The notes under the pieces are model-generated. The model had not been told where the DNA came from. It saw only the letters and a program-made list of their open reading frames with translations, and made no database searches. A stretch of DNA of 64,000 nt, taken from positions 38,541,260 to 38,605,259 of the forward strand of contig NC_065530.1 of NCBI RefSeq assembly GCF_020184175.1, in the 5' to 3' direction. Below, piece by piece: positions 29,914-43,761 of this stretch. Both the position numbers and the translations under genes were made by a program. Numbering within the stretch: the stretch's first letter is position 1; each line of letters starts with the position of its first letter. The DNA comes from Aphis gossypii. Lineage: Eukaryota > Arthropoda > Insecta > Hemiptera > Aphididae.

Positions 29914-32900
29914 CTGAAAAAAAAAGATAATTTGTAAAAAATTAAATCCTAAAACAAAAGATAATCAATAACTATCTCATGACGTCTCAGTCGATAAAAA
30001 TATCTTTACATTTTTTATGTTTTTAAATAAACCTTATTTCGATAAATGTTTTTAAAAAATGTCCTTAAAATGTATTGTGATCTTCTGAAATTTTTTTTAT
30101 TAATTAATATTATTGAGGAAATATATTTATTAAAATATTACATACTTATATATGCACTTAATGGTCCATTATAAGTAGCAAAATAAATACTGAAGTACCT
30201 ATAATGATAGTTTATTTCAATATAAGAAATCAACCTATCCCTAAGTAGTTAAGAAGATATTGTGTTCGGGAGATCATTTTACTTTAATTGAATTTTAATA
30301 ACTTAAAAATTAAATATCATGCATAATATACTTATTAGTTATAACTAATAAATTCGTTAATAACTTTTAGATTTATTTATTTTTACTTTAGTTTAAGTAT
30401 GAACTAATGACCCATAAGTCAAATCAATTCCACTATGAAATCACCTTGTATACTCGTCAACGTCAGATTGTTAACGGTTAAATGTTCACGCAATATTTTG
30501 CACATGTTTGTATTTTGTAACATTTAACTAACCTTATAAATTGGGTCGACATTTATTTAAATGCATAAAAGTGTATAATAATCACCCAAAACTTAAATTA
30601 AATAATATTATTTTAACACAATTTTCGTTAAAAAAAAATTGTAACACGTTTTTGTCATTAACCACAATAACGGACCTCATAATTATTTAAGACTACCTAT
30701 AACTGTATTTATGTATATTTATTATGACGTGGTATCTTATAGTAATAATTATTTCTGTCACACTTCCACAATACCACACATCCTGATTTTTATTTTGCGG
30801 TACCTTCAACTGAATTCATAAAATAAAAACGAACATAATGATAGAGGATGAGTATGACACTGTTATACAAGTAACCAATTTAACAGGTGTCTTCAGAGAA
30901 ATTTGTATGAATTGAATGATGACTAAAAGTGGTGACAGTATATAACGACTTTTACATATTATTTTAAAATGAAATTCATGAAATTAAATATTTTATATAG
31001 GTACGTTTAGTATTAATCTTCGAGTATAATAAAGTATAATAAATAAAAGTCAAAATTGAATTGATATGTAAACAGTTATTCTACAAATATTTAACTACAA
31101 AAATTATTTATTTAAAACTAATAATTGGTTGATTCAAAAAATAAACCTGGAAGCCTGTTACGGTTGTTCCGGATTTAATTAAAAAAAAAAAAAATTTCGG
31201 ATTGATCGGAAAGAAATAATAAGTTTAAACATAGTTTTTTTGATTAGACTACCTAAAAAAGCTTTATTTTTAAACATTCTAAACGTTGAAGATTATATGA
31301 CCATTCACCATATTGGGTGTATTGTCTTTATACTTATATAGTATATACATATATTTAATATCCTATATCACCATTTTAAAATATAAAAGTTAATACGAGT
31401 AGCTAAATAATGTATAATTATTAATTACCATCACATTAATTTACATTTAAGTATTATATAAGAATATGAATATTTTTTTGGTTAAAGTCTTACTAGTTTA
31501 AACTATTTTAAAACGGTATACCTACTTGTAGCTAGGCACTGAAGACTTAAAATAAAGAAGTAAATATACATATTATACAGATTAACATACAAATAAAGAA
31601 GTTTGGGGCATACATAGAATCTCGAATACTCTTGCCCACAATCCCGAAATCATGTCCTTATCGAGTAAGTACAAAGTAAATATTATATTTTTTACAACTT
31701 AGAAATCCAACCATAAAAATATAGTTAAAAAATATATATATATATTTATTTACAATTTTACTATTGTGGTAAAGTATTTTTGATAACTGATTTAAACATA
31801 GAAGATAAGAATTGTTATTTTCTATAAAAAAAAATGTGGCGGAAGAATAATATGACCAGACAATGTAAATTTTAACATAATATAATTGTATTTTTTTAGT
31901 AGCTGTGTATTTTACTCCATTTATTGTTTAATATTTAGATTATATAAAATAAATGCAAATAAATGTAAAACAAATTATGTAAATAAAATAACAATTCGTA
32001 TTTGTGTATCGATAACTATAGTTGAGGGCGTATAGGGGTTACGCCCGGCATTGTTTTAATCAATATTATTGGAAACTTGAGGCCTCCCTAGATTTTTGCC
32101 TATTTTCTCCTATATAGATGTACATTACTAATAGACATAAAAAAATATATTTTTTTAATGTTTAATATTATTTAAAATTAGGCCAATTTATTTCACTGTT
32201 TGCAAAGAATCGAGAACAATTAAATGCATCGATTGTCATGACGATGACTCGTGGAACCAATCATTTCCTGTACCTACTATTAACATTAAAAATTAGACCA
32301 CGTTTGTTTGTTTATACATAATAAATTTAATACAAATAACATTAATAAACAATAAAAGTTAAAATACCTTGAAAATTTAATTGAGAGGATATTGGGATTT
32401 GTTGGGTTCATTTGGATATTTGATACGAAAACATATTATAGCTATCCTATAGATAGATAATATTATATTTTTTGTCTTTATGTTCCTACTTATTTGATTG
32501 AACGAATTATACTTTTAACAAAACATTAAGCTAGTTTATTTATATTTCAATGCAGGACGATCCCAATTACATTATATTTAGCCTAATCGCAATATCTCAG
32601 AACAGATATTTAAATTAATACACTATATATTGCTATTGAAACCTCCTGAAAGTAAACTATAAGTTAATATGAAACTGAGATTGAAAATTCAAATGTATAT
32701 TTAGTTAATGGTATCTTAGGTATCGCATTACCTATAAACTATAAATATTTATGAATAAGTTATTGAGCGATTGAGTGAATTTACCCAAAGCAGAAGACTT
32801 TAGGACGTAAATCCATATAACGTTTGAGAGAAATATTTTCCTTCATAATAACACATTTGGGAACATAATATATTTCTTTGTATACGTCATTGGCATATTA

Positions 32901-35900
32901 TACTAAATCTGAGCTTATTAGATTACACGAAAGGTAAGACTATTCAATGTTCGATATCTTTTAGATTAATATAAAATTACCTATTAATATTACTATACTT
33001 GTCCGAATACATTACTTTCGTCATGCGGGTAAAAAGGTAATTCGCCCAAACGCATGATACCCTGTAAAATTAGGACTGGTAAATTGAGACCCGAAATAAA
33101 AGGTAGAAGGTAAATTGAGTCCTAAGAAAAATAAATTATATGTTTTTTAATAACTAATAAACTTTATTGAATAGTTTATTGGAAGTCCAATCAATATTAG
33201 ATCTATTTTGTATAACGCACAGATAACAAGATAATAACTCAAGGTTAGTACAAGTCACAAAGGTGCATTTATAAGTAGTAAACTTTCCAACCTTTGATTA
33301 AACACAAATTAATTTGATCAACATGTTACAACGGTTTTTTATTATAAGATCAAAAAAAAAAAAAAATTTAAATTCTAACTATTTGGCAGTAAAATACTTA
33401 GTAGGTATAAACTATAAAGCAAATTTACCTTAGGTTTATTTTTAAAACAATTTCCTACCCGAAAATAATATTTTGGTGATGTCCGTGGCAAATAATCATT
33501 ATAGTGACGCCAGTCGCCGTACATGTGTATATATATATGAAATTGAACATAGATTGTATACTATTTGTACTCGTAAAACGGTAATTTTTAAATTACACGC
33601 GTAAGACAACAGCAACATTATTTTATAATAAGTCACGGACGTTTGTAAAACCAAACAAAATCTGTAGTAACGTTTTTCGAATTCAATGATAAATAATAAA
33701 ATTGCTTTCAAATTTGAAACGCTGACTTCAAAGCGTGAGCCCACCCAACTAGAATTACCTATTATTTGGTTGTAAATATAAACTTATAGGTACGTTATAT
33801 ATTATTATGATGGTGTATGACTATCATCGTACAAATCTACAGTTTAAAAAACACTTTAAATTCAAAAAACTCCCGAAGGGTATAAAAACTATAAACAGTA
33901 ATAATGTTTATTTTGTTGTTTCGTATTTATAATTATGTACATAGGTAGTGTGTATATTGCACACACTTGAAATTATTTATAATCACTTAAAGTATTATTT
34001 ATTTAATCTAACGGGGTTATAGCACCTATATTCATAAATGTAGTACATGCCTAACGTCTGTGTGAATAAAACTAAAATATATATACAAAATGATTCACTA
34101 AATACGTTGCTTTTATAATGCATTTATTCAAACTCTGGTTTTTAAATTTTTAATTACACTTAAAGAAAACATTTTCAAATAGGTACCTACTACCTACTAT
34201 AGATTTGTTACAACATTTATATAGAATAATACTGTGGCAGTTTAAATTTATGTTTAACATAATGTAAAACATAATCGTCAATATTAAAGAATCAAAATTT
34301 TAAAAAGTGCATTATTAATGAAAAAAATTGGAGTGAGCATACATGGTGAAGTAGGTATATATATATATATATATATATAACTTTAAAACTTAGGCATATT
34401 GTATACGTCATACTATGTATTAAGTATTATACTATATAAAGTGTATATTAAGTATTAACCCACATAATATTATTATTATTATCATTATTCGTGGTATACT
34501 AGAACTAAGATATTAAGACCCAGGATCAAGAGTAGAAATCAAGTTATCACTATAGTGTGTGACATGTGTGTATGTGCCTACGCCATTCTGCAAAAATGAT
34601 ACGCTTACAATGGGTCCGCCCATCGACAATAGTAATCAAGAGTCTGTAATTTAATAATAATACCTGCACTATATTATATAGGTGAAACATACTCCCTTTC
34701 ACCAGTTTCGCCTTTTGTATTGTGTATAATATTAATTCTATATAGACACTATATTAGACATTATACAATTGAAAAAAAAGTTAAATGAGCATTACTAATA
34801 TTTAATAATCAACAGGTCAAGTGTAAACATTTGTAAATCGCGTCCTGGATATTTTAGAAAATATGAAGTATATGAACGCAAATAATAATAATTCAAGAGT
34901 CAAGACCTAACAGTGACGACCATGGATTATTAAGTTTTTTTTCATCTGAATCTATGACAATTGTTGTTTATTAAAATTTAAATTTCAGTAACTATAAAAA
35001 AAAAATAATATTTCTTATCATTTTAAATTATAAGTTTAGACTTATAGAGCTTTTAATTTAAAAAAGTACCCTAGACATTATTTACTCGATGGGTGAGAGA
35101 ACCGCATAAAAGGGTATGTTAACGGATACAAGATATTCCTGCAGCGAGACTGAATGCCGAATCTAAACGAAAATCGTTACACAACAAAATATAAAATTTG
35201 AATCATTAAGGCTTTTTTAAATTGAATTTTTTAATTTAATATTTATATAAATAGTAGTTATAAAACAGTATTTAACAAAAACTTTTTCTAATTGTTTTTA
35301 CGAATATTTTATAGGTTTATCAACTATATTTTTCTGAGAGGTTACGCCCGATAAAACACAACGCATTAATGTATTTGGCGTTTTAATGAAAACTCTATAC
35401 CGCTCCGTAGTTTATCACAAATAACCATAGAGTAATTCCATACAAAATTGTTCAATTTAAATACGTTTAACTCGTTTAACTATAATAGTTTAAATTGTGA
35501 CTATTATTTTGACAAAATGGGCGCAGTGCGGCATAATTAACATAACTATACCTATAATGTGATATTATTATTATTTATTTTTTCAATAGTCAATAAACCT
35601 GCTTCGACAATGATTATAATATAAATATGTGATAAATGTTTTACAGGAATCAGTTGATCAATCCTTTGATTCAGTTACTTCTTAGTAATACTAATTAATA
35701 ATTAACTAGCATTGTTTTTGGGCTATATATAGGTAGTAAGTACTAGGTTCAAAAACGATTTACAGAATTGGTTTTCGATCTAAAGGGTATAAAAAAATTA
35801 CCTATATAATAATAATTGTTTTTTTAGAGGATTTCTTTTGTTTTGAAAGAGGGGAGAAGATTTTAAGTTTAAATAAATGTTTATATCTGTTTATGTATTC

Positions 35901-36530
35901 ATATTAAGAGTGAATGGTTTTCTTTTAAAATATGTATTATATTTTAATATAATTGTTTAGTATACTAAAATAATTATAATTATTACGAGTTAGAGACTTT
36001 AATATCATAGCTGTAACAAAAGTATCTTAATTCTTAATAAATGTGTACAGAATTTTCTACTATTATCTTTCCTCCGAACATTTAAGCATCATAATTGAAT
36101 AGCTGAGTAATGGTTATAAGTAATTTTAATATAATTCTCATTAGTATAAAATTTACAATTTAGTCGAACTAAATTGCCTACAGACAATGTGCTTAAACAT
36201 ATTATTAAATTCAATGTTTACTTACAAAATTAAAACCGTTTGGTTTGTTCTACACGTATCCTATACATTAAACACAAATCACATAATATACGTATATCGA
36301 ACAAAACCTTTTTAAAAAAAATCGTATTTATATTTTGTCGCGTGTAAATATTACAATAATAAATTGAAAACTGTGACGAAATATAAACCATAAACGCACG
36401 AAATATCCACCTCGTAAACGGTATCGTAAGAACACGGATAGAAAACCAATGAGTGCACTATACCGCTGAACTACACAACTGCACGTTGGTTACTAGGCCC
36501 GTATGGAGAGCGAAATGCATTGTGCGTGAC
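29914..36530 (-). other. Probable 5' UTR intron(s) of the cadherin gene
   Basis: This stretch lies between the signal-peptide exon and the candidate promoter. It is AT-rich with no convincing coding potential. An (AT)n run sits at 34358-34378. An untranslated first exon should begin near 36531 and end at a GT donor. Candidates such as ACGAG|GTGGAT near 36410 exist but cannot be decided by eye. Confidence 0.4.
34358..34378. repeat. (AT)n microsatellite
   Basis: A pure TA run in the 5' non-coding part of the cadherin locus. Confidence 0.9.
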
Positions 36531-36565
36531 TGTCTATTCCTCTTCTTGTGCTGGTTTTATACACC
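36525..36565 (-). promoter_or_regulatory. Candidate core promoter of the cadherin gene (TATA + Inr)
   Basis: On the minus strand TATAAAA (36561-36555) is followed 30 nt later by ACAGTC, close to the arthropod initiator TCAGTY, with A+1 at 36531. The surrounding 36370-36640 is clearly less AT-rich than its flanks. The promoter points towards the signal-peptide exon, whose acceptor shows that an upstream exon must exist. Spacing is canonical; linkage to the cadherin gene is inference. Confidence 0.45.
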
Positions 36566-36639
36566 TGTCGGAGGGGCACTGAGCCGAAGAACTGCCGTGT
36601 TCAAATGGTGAATTTCCACAACGAAATCATTAGTCACTC

Positions 36640-39572
36640 GCACTATCCGTACTTAGTTCTCGAATTATTATATTATTATAAATTTAAAAATATTAATATT
36701 GTTTGCTTTACTTAACACAAAAACCAGTAGGTTTTTTTTTGATTAAATAATAAAAAGTTACACTTATAAATTATAATGGTTCCACCATATAGTACGTATT
36801 ATATTAATACATTATAATAGGTATATAAATAGCTCTATACCCTAATGGTATCAGTTGTTTGTTAACCGCGAAAAAAAATGTTATCCCCCATTCCCCAATA
36901 ATTAAGTAAAAATCACTTAATGAAGTATGTATATAAGATCAATATTGGATTAAATTAGGGAGGGATAACGGAAAAATTCACCAAGCATGCTCCTTAACAA
37001 CAAATATCTAAAACCATGATATTTACTCTTTAAATAACATTTAAAAATTCCAAAAAGCATAATTTGAATAAACTCATTAAATAACGAAGGAAGCTGGAGA
37101 GGAGGTACACATTGATGAATCTCTATGTATGGTACTATTATAGTGGTGTATTATTTCATATTTTCATCATAAATCCAGTATATTTATATATGTTATGCAT
37201 TGATCGTTGGTTCTGGTTGAATTAATTAATACATTAAATGATAGACGTACAACATGTATACACATTTATTACAGATAATATCAAAATAATATTATTCGGA
37301 TAGGAGATTTAATGATAATTTTAATCATAATTCGTTTAAAAATGAAAAGTCGAATCTACGAAAACAAAAACCTCTGATTACCACCTATAGTCTATACATA
37401 AAAATAAATAAAAACAACAAAAGGGAAAGAGTACCTAAGTTACCTAGTATGTAACCACCGACGCGCGACGGCTATTATAATATTAGTCACTATTTCGGGT
37501 TGCGTATATAATATATATACTGTATACTGTATAGTACCTAAGCAGTGTAGCACCCTCCTGAAACCTGGCCCCATCGTGCACCTGCCCCATTAAAATAATA
37601 AATCCTACGTCCTGTTATTTATTATTATTATTATTATTATAATTATTATTTCGGAATTTTAAACAAACAATTCTATCATCGTTAATTAGGATGGTACATA
37701 CTCGGAAACAAAACTTAAAAATAACATTATGAAACTATTACAAAAAATGGAATTAAGTTAGATTATTGATTTTTCTTTATATTGAATCCTTTGTAATTAT
37801 ACGCTATGAGAATATACAAGTGGATAGGTAAAAAATTGTAATTTAATCATCTCAAATTTTTAATAATGCTTCACGCTTCACCTCACAAATCAAGATTCGA
37901 TTTATAAATTCCTAATTTTATTATATTATTATATAATATGCTATACATAGATTTTACTCAATACTTTTCAGTCCCATAAGGGTTCAGTTAAAATCAAGAA
38001 CGAATTAATCCGATACCATAAAAATTCCTGAATTAATCACGACACTGATGAAAACTCTCTAAAAGACCAGAAATTATAAAATGTTATTGATAACTAAAAT
38101 TAAAATAATTAAAATACCTGCTATAAAGTTTTTTTTTATTATTATCAAGTTTGAAATTTAAATTTTTACAAAATGTGTTCAAAAATAATGAAAATGTCCA
38201 AACTACAAGTATTTTATACAAAAAAAATTATAAAATATATTTTAACAAGTTCAAGCTAAGTTTTGAAAATGTAATAGGTACAATATTTCTTATAAGTATA
38301 GTTCATACTGGAATTAAAAAACTAAACATATATAAACATAGTTATTTTTATAGATAGGTATTTGAAGTTAAAATATGAATGAATTATATTATTAAATAAT
38401 TAAAATATATTATTTTATTTTTTATAAATAATTTTATATATATTAATGTTTATAATTTTTTTTATAATTTAATGATATTATTTATTACTTTTTGAGGTCT
38501 TAAAAACTTAACGTAATTATGAATTTTAATTTTTAATTTAAACATAATGGAATTTTCAAAATATGTATAATGTATGTTCAATTGGGCGGTGGTAAACTCT
38601 CCCAATTTTATTTTTTTTAACTCTCCTGGGTCAACATTATGGGTCAAAATTGTTCAAAATTCAAAGTTGCAATCAACTAAAAAAACAAGTAAAAATACAG
38701 TCTTACAAAAAATTAAGAAAAAACTACAACTCAAAAAATATTAGATTACAAAGTCAAAAATTAAATACCCCATAAGTTTTTTAAAATCTGTTCCTACTAT
38801 CAAAAAAATTAAATTTAAAAATTTTTATTTTATCATACGTATATTTTGTATACCTATAAGATTTATTTTATGATTTTTTATTTATTTTTTTTGTATTTTG
38901 ACTATAATAGCACATAGTAACAGCTAAAGGCATTAATTGCTATTATTATTATTATATGATTTTTATTAAATTAAATTAGTGGTACTGAAGACTCGGGAAA
39001 GTTTACCTTCACCCATTCAATTTAAGATACCTAATAGCTATAATAGCTTTTTATACAATATTAATATAAGGTCGTATTAAATTGAAGGTTAATAACAATA
39101 ACATATTACCTTTAATTTAAAAGATACGAGTATCAATAATAAAATAAATTCTATATTTTCTGCATAAATTAAATCGACCTACCTACCATTATACTAATAG
39201 TAAAATAAATTACAACAATTTCAAAAAACATATGAAACGTAAATAGTGATATAGTCTGGCAGACCGTCTTAGCACGAAATTATTTTTCGTATACAATAAT
39301 AATACATCACTGAATATATTACTCGATACCTGCTATTAAGCAGAGCACTGAGCAGTACCCAATTTGCCATTTTTTTAAAGTCCACAATTTATTTTTAAAA
39401 ATCCTAACTTCCTAATTTTGCTATTGATAAAATCATTATATTATGGATATTATGATCTAATGGTACATACATATTTTATAATTAATTTAATAATTACACA
39501 AACTTTAATAATATACTAACATAATATTATGAAAAAAAGATAGCTGCATATTGTGATTTTTAAGAATTTGAA
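36640..39572. other. Intergenic, no gene seen
   Basis: AT-rich sequence with only short meaningless open frames. It holds an (ATT)n run near 37617-37640 and a short unusually C-rich patch near 37550-37590 of unknown origin. Confidence 0.6.
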
Positions 39573-39835
39573 AAAATAAGCAGCGCCGGATAGAGAAGGT
39601 ATCGGCCAACCAAGTTTTAAAATTTTAACCAGCCCTAAAAATGTTAGCGGCCCATTTTTCAATAATATAAAGTCATTAATTCATATTTATATACATTTTT
39701 GAGCTGTTAAGAGTAATACAGAGTTTGGGGTATTCAAATATTTTCGATTATATATTACTAAGTCGGTCTAAATTTTAAGCGGCCCACCGAGTTTAACTCG
39801 GTAACTCGCCGGGTCTATCCGGGCCTGAAAATAAG
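39573..39835. mobile_element. hAT-type miniature inverted-repeat element (MITE) with target duplication
   Basis: The element occupies 39581-39827 (247 bp). It begins CAGCGCCGGATAGA and ends, on the other strand, CAGGCCCGGATAGA: imperfect terminal inverted repeats starting with CAG and containing GCCGG/CCCGG, as is usual for hAT elements. The octamer AAAATAAG directly flanks both ends (39573-39580 and 39828-39835), the exact 8-bp target duplication expected of hAT. The interior has no coding potential but repeats AGCGGCCCA twice. It was therefore mobilised by a transposase from elsewhere. Confidence 0.85.
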
Positions 39836-42800
39836 TGATTCTAAATAGGTGATTTGAAAATGTTGAAAAATATTATAGATAGTCTACAATAAGTACAATA
39901 CACGAATAAAATATAAATTGATATAATATTATGGTACACGGGTCACTTGTCAAAACCGAAAGGACCAACAATATACCTTAAATAAACCTGAATATACGTA
40001 CTTATTTATAAATGTATTCAATTCATTACTATCAGTCGTTAAATTATCAAGAATTGAGTGAGTATATAATAAATTTAATTATATTATTTTTTAAACCTGT
40101 ATTGTTTACCTATGTATTTTCACAGAATAGAATATTTCAATAATATAGACGATGTACCAGATACGGCATTGAGGATAGGCAATTTAAGTTGTTTTTATTT
40201 ATTATAATTTATAATACTCGTATTTTCAATAATACAATATGATCAAGCGGCGTTAAGGATAGGCCTTTTAGGTACATCTCTGTCGTCGGTTTATAATAAA
40301 ATACATACTCCACATATTTTTTTATAGTACCCTAAACCCTGTATCTCATTAAAAGTATCATAAGTATCGGTATCTATTGTTTGTAAAAATACATTAACGT
40401 TTACGTTATTTAAGTGAATATTGAGTAAGTATAGAGAAGGTAAGTAGCATACATTAAAAATTATAATGTATAATATCATAATTATTTAAAACACAGTTTT
40501 TATTTTTTATTACAACAATCGTGACTTATTTTATAATTTATACATGAAAGGTATCATTCTTACCCAAGTTACCTCCTTTAATTATTTAATTAATAATGCA
40601 TACATTTAAATATTGGATTTTAGAATTTTTAAGTTAACATTTTTTTTTTTTTTTAATAAGAATCCCTTTTATTTACATTAAATTGTGAAGTAAATATGAT
40701 TTTTTTTTTTTAAAAAAAAGTTCTTATGTTTCTAAATCAAAATTCAAATAAATGATTTTTAGCTGGCGTTTTCATTGTGATTTAAAGTTAAGCACAATAT
40801 TTGTTTTCTTTCTATAACCCATGCACAACATAAACCAAGACAAGTGATCTTTTTTTATGTATATATATTTTTTAAATATAATAGAAGGTTTATAGTTTCA
40901 CTAAAAAAATAATAAAAATAATGTTCAAATTATTAACTGCTGTATACTATCCCAAAATAAATTTCCACTAAACTATTAAAAATTTAATTTACGCAAACAA
41001 TTTAAGAGAGGGATTAAATCAATGTTTTATTTCGCATTTACTGGTTTTCCAAAGTAAATTTGCAAATTTAACGAATAACGAATAGTCTGTAATAGTTGGC
41101 TCTTGAATTCAACCTTGAATTTGAAGTTTGTATTTTTTCCCACCTTTTAGGTCATACATAGTATCAAATTTTACAACCTCATCGGTGATGGTTTTACTAA
41201 AATAAGCTTTATAATTCCCTTTGAATGAACTTGTTGAGGAACTAGTAAGAAATTTAGTGTTTTATTATATCTATAATATAATCATAACAAGACATTATGT
41301 TAGGTAGGTTAGTTTATTTTTTTTAATTAGGATATGATTGTTTAATAATATCATTTATATATTTAAATTGTTTTGGTTTTTTTTTTAATTTAAAAAATGA
41401 TTAGATTTTCAAAAGAAATCAATTTTTTGGGTATAATATAAAATAAATATTTTCATATCAGGCTATGCTTTTTTATTATTAAAACTATTTAGGTATAACC
41501 ACAATACTTCAGCTGGGTAGAATTAGAATAGTAATTAGTTAAATGTTAAATGTAAGATGAATAAGACGACTAATATTAAATTTAAATACCCCCGTTTGTA
41601 TTTTATTTATTATTATTATTATTTTTTTAAGATAATAATACTTCTCATTAAAATCGAATACCACCTTAAATATACAATTTTTAAATAATGGAAGAAATTA
41701 TAGTTTTATCAAATGATAGTTGAAAAAATATGAACTAGAGAATCCTATTTCATGGATATTTAAATACACATGTTTTATTAAAACGGTGTAAAAAACTAGG
41801 TATACGACTATACGGTTAAATGAACGTTGAAATCTGTGTACCCGTATATTTGTTTCAGTGCATGTATCTGTGTGTTTGCATTATACATATTTTAAATACC
41901 TAATACTTATATTAAATATATAAATTAATTTACAAATTTTGTTTCTTTAATTTGTTTGATCTCAAAATATCCAACTAATACTTCCATAAATTTTAAATTC
42001 TAACTATGAAAAACTCATTATCTATAGTCTATACTATAATCTTTTTCATTATCGAGGCGGTTATGACAATTTAAAATCAATTTTAATAAATTAGTTTAAT
42101 TTATTAAACTAAAAAATTTAAATAATTAGTAGAATAATAATTTATTCTACTAATTATAAATATTTATTATTCTTTTATTGACTGTTTAACACAATTGACG
42201 TATTAGGTAACACTAGAAATAAATTTATTTCCCATCTACATCATTATTTTATTTTCTATTTTTAATCTGATTTTTATAAATAAAGTTGTTTAAATCTGAG
42301 TAATAAATATTAATACTTTTTAAATAAAATACTTATGAAAAGCTAAGGAAATAATTATATACAAGTAATTAAGTTTAATTACATTGGTACCATGCATGTT
42401 AGATATAAAGATATTTGAATAATTACACTTTTATAGTTATATCCGGATTTCAATTACACGGATATTTATTAATACGCTTAAGTTACGGGTACACGGCATC
42501 CGTGTGCTTATGAGTTATGTTGGTTAATACCTGGTCAAAACCGTGAATTCTAATATAAACACGATTATGAAATTTAGAATAAAATTTAATATTATTTTAT
42601 TAAATTATTTACTTTAATAAAATATTCTATGATGACTTATTAGTTATTACATTTCGAAAACTATTGTTATTAAATTGGACTCATCCTTCATAAAAATAAA
42701 GATTATCTTATATCTATAATAGGCTATAGCCGTGTAACTCAATTCTCAAGGTTAAGAGTTACAACAGTTACATAAAATTGGTTTTATAATTTGTAGTTTT

Positions 42801-43230
42801 GACAATTTAAATAAACTAAACAAAACGCGTTTATTATACTATTTATACTGTCCTGTTTTCAAAGTAAAAAATCTGTCAATCCTATTATTGCATGTATCAA
42901 AATAGGTACTTATATCAGGGTTGTATTTATAATTTTGCCAACTTTACACAAATGTTACACTTTGTACCTATTCATGAAACGCCACTCTTACTTTAAAGTG
43001 TTAGTGTAAGCCCGAAGCCGTAAGGTTATCATTTTTTATTTTACTTATTAAATCAATCCAAAATGTTTTATATAATTTATGTGAAACATCTTACCATTTC
43101 TCCAGGGGAAACTACCAGTCTTCACATCATGTTTTTTTCAAGAAAGCTGAAATACCACGCATATTAGGTATTATAAATATACAACGATCAACTATTTGCG
43201 TCCCTACGTCATACGTTGATAAAGTTAAAA
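39836..43230. other. Intergenic, no gene seen
   Basis: AT-rich with many poly-T runs. The only structure noted is a pair of adjacent hairpins at 42091-42112 and 42122-42157. No open frame shows a domain. Confidence 0.6.
42091..42157. repeat. Two adjacent hairpins
   Basis: TTAGTTTA/TAAACTAA arms (42091-42098, 42105-42112) are followed by 16-bp perfect arms ATAATTAGTAGAATAA and complement (42122-42137, 42142-42157) with a 4-nt loop. No target duplication was recognised. Confidence 0.6.
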
Positions 43231-43234
43231 TTAA

Positions 43235-43430
43235 AGGACCATGAAACAAAAAAAAATGACTATGGTTCAATTAATAGATAATTAGTTAATATAACTAACA
43301 GTGGTACTAAAATGTGTATACGTCGATTTATTAAGGCGCTAGAGCAAAAGAGAGATTGCCGTGTGACGTCACAAGATCACACGGCGCGGCGGCGGCGTAT
43401 ACTTTTACACAGGAATCGCCGAAGCGGTCT
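43235..43430 (+). repeat. Left terminal inverted repeat of the Kolobok element
   Basis: It matches the reverse complement of 47430-47623, with strong identity over the outermost 20 bp and from about 43303 inwards. It contains GTGACGTCAC (43363-43372), a perfect palindromic CRE-like site, followed by a G+C-rich GGCGCGGCGGCGG stretch. Confidence 0.9.
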
Positions 43431-43761
43431 TTGTTATTTTTTTATATTTTTTGTTATATTCAACAAAAATTAAAAATTAAGACAATTATCATAAGTCTGT
43501 GGGTCTTAATAAATGTTAGTGTACGTTTTGTCGTTTTACTAAATTTAAACGTACGTAATTAATTTTTATTACCTTTATTAACTATGATATTAGAATTTAG
43601 AATAGAAATTGATGTAATATTATTTTGATATTTCACATAAATATATACTTTTATATAGATGATTAGATGAATATAATATATTTATTGTTCTAAAAACTAA
43701 AAATAACACTTAACATTTTGAATATAATTTATTACAAAATAACATAACATAACATATAAAA

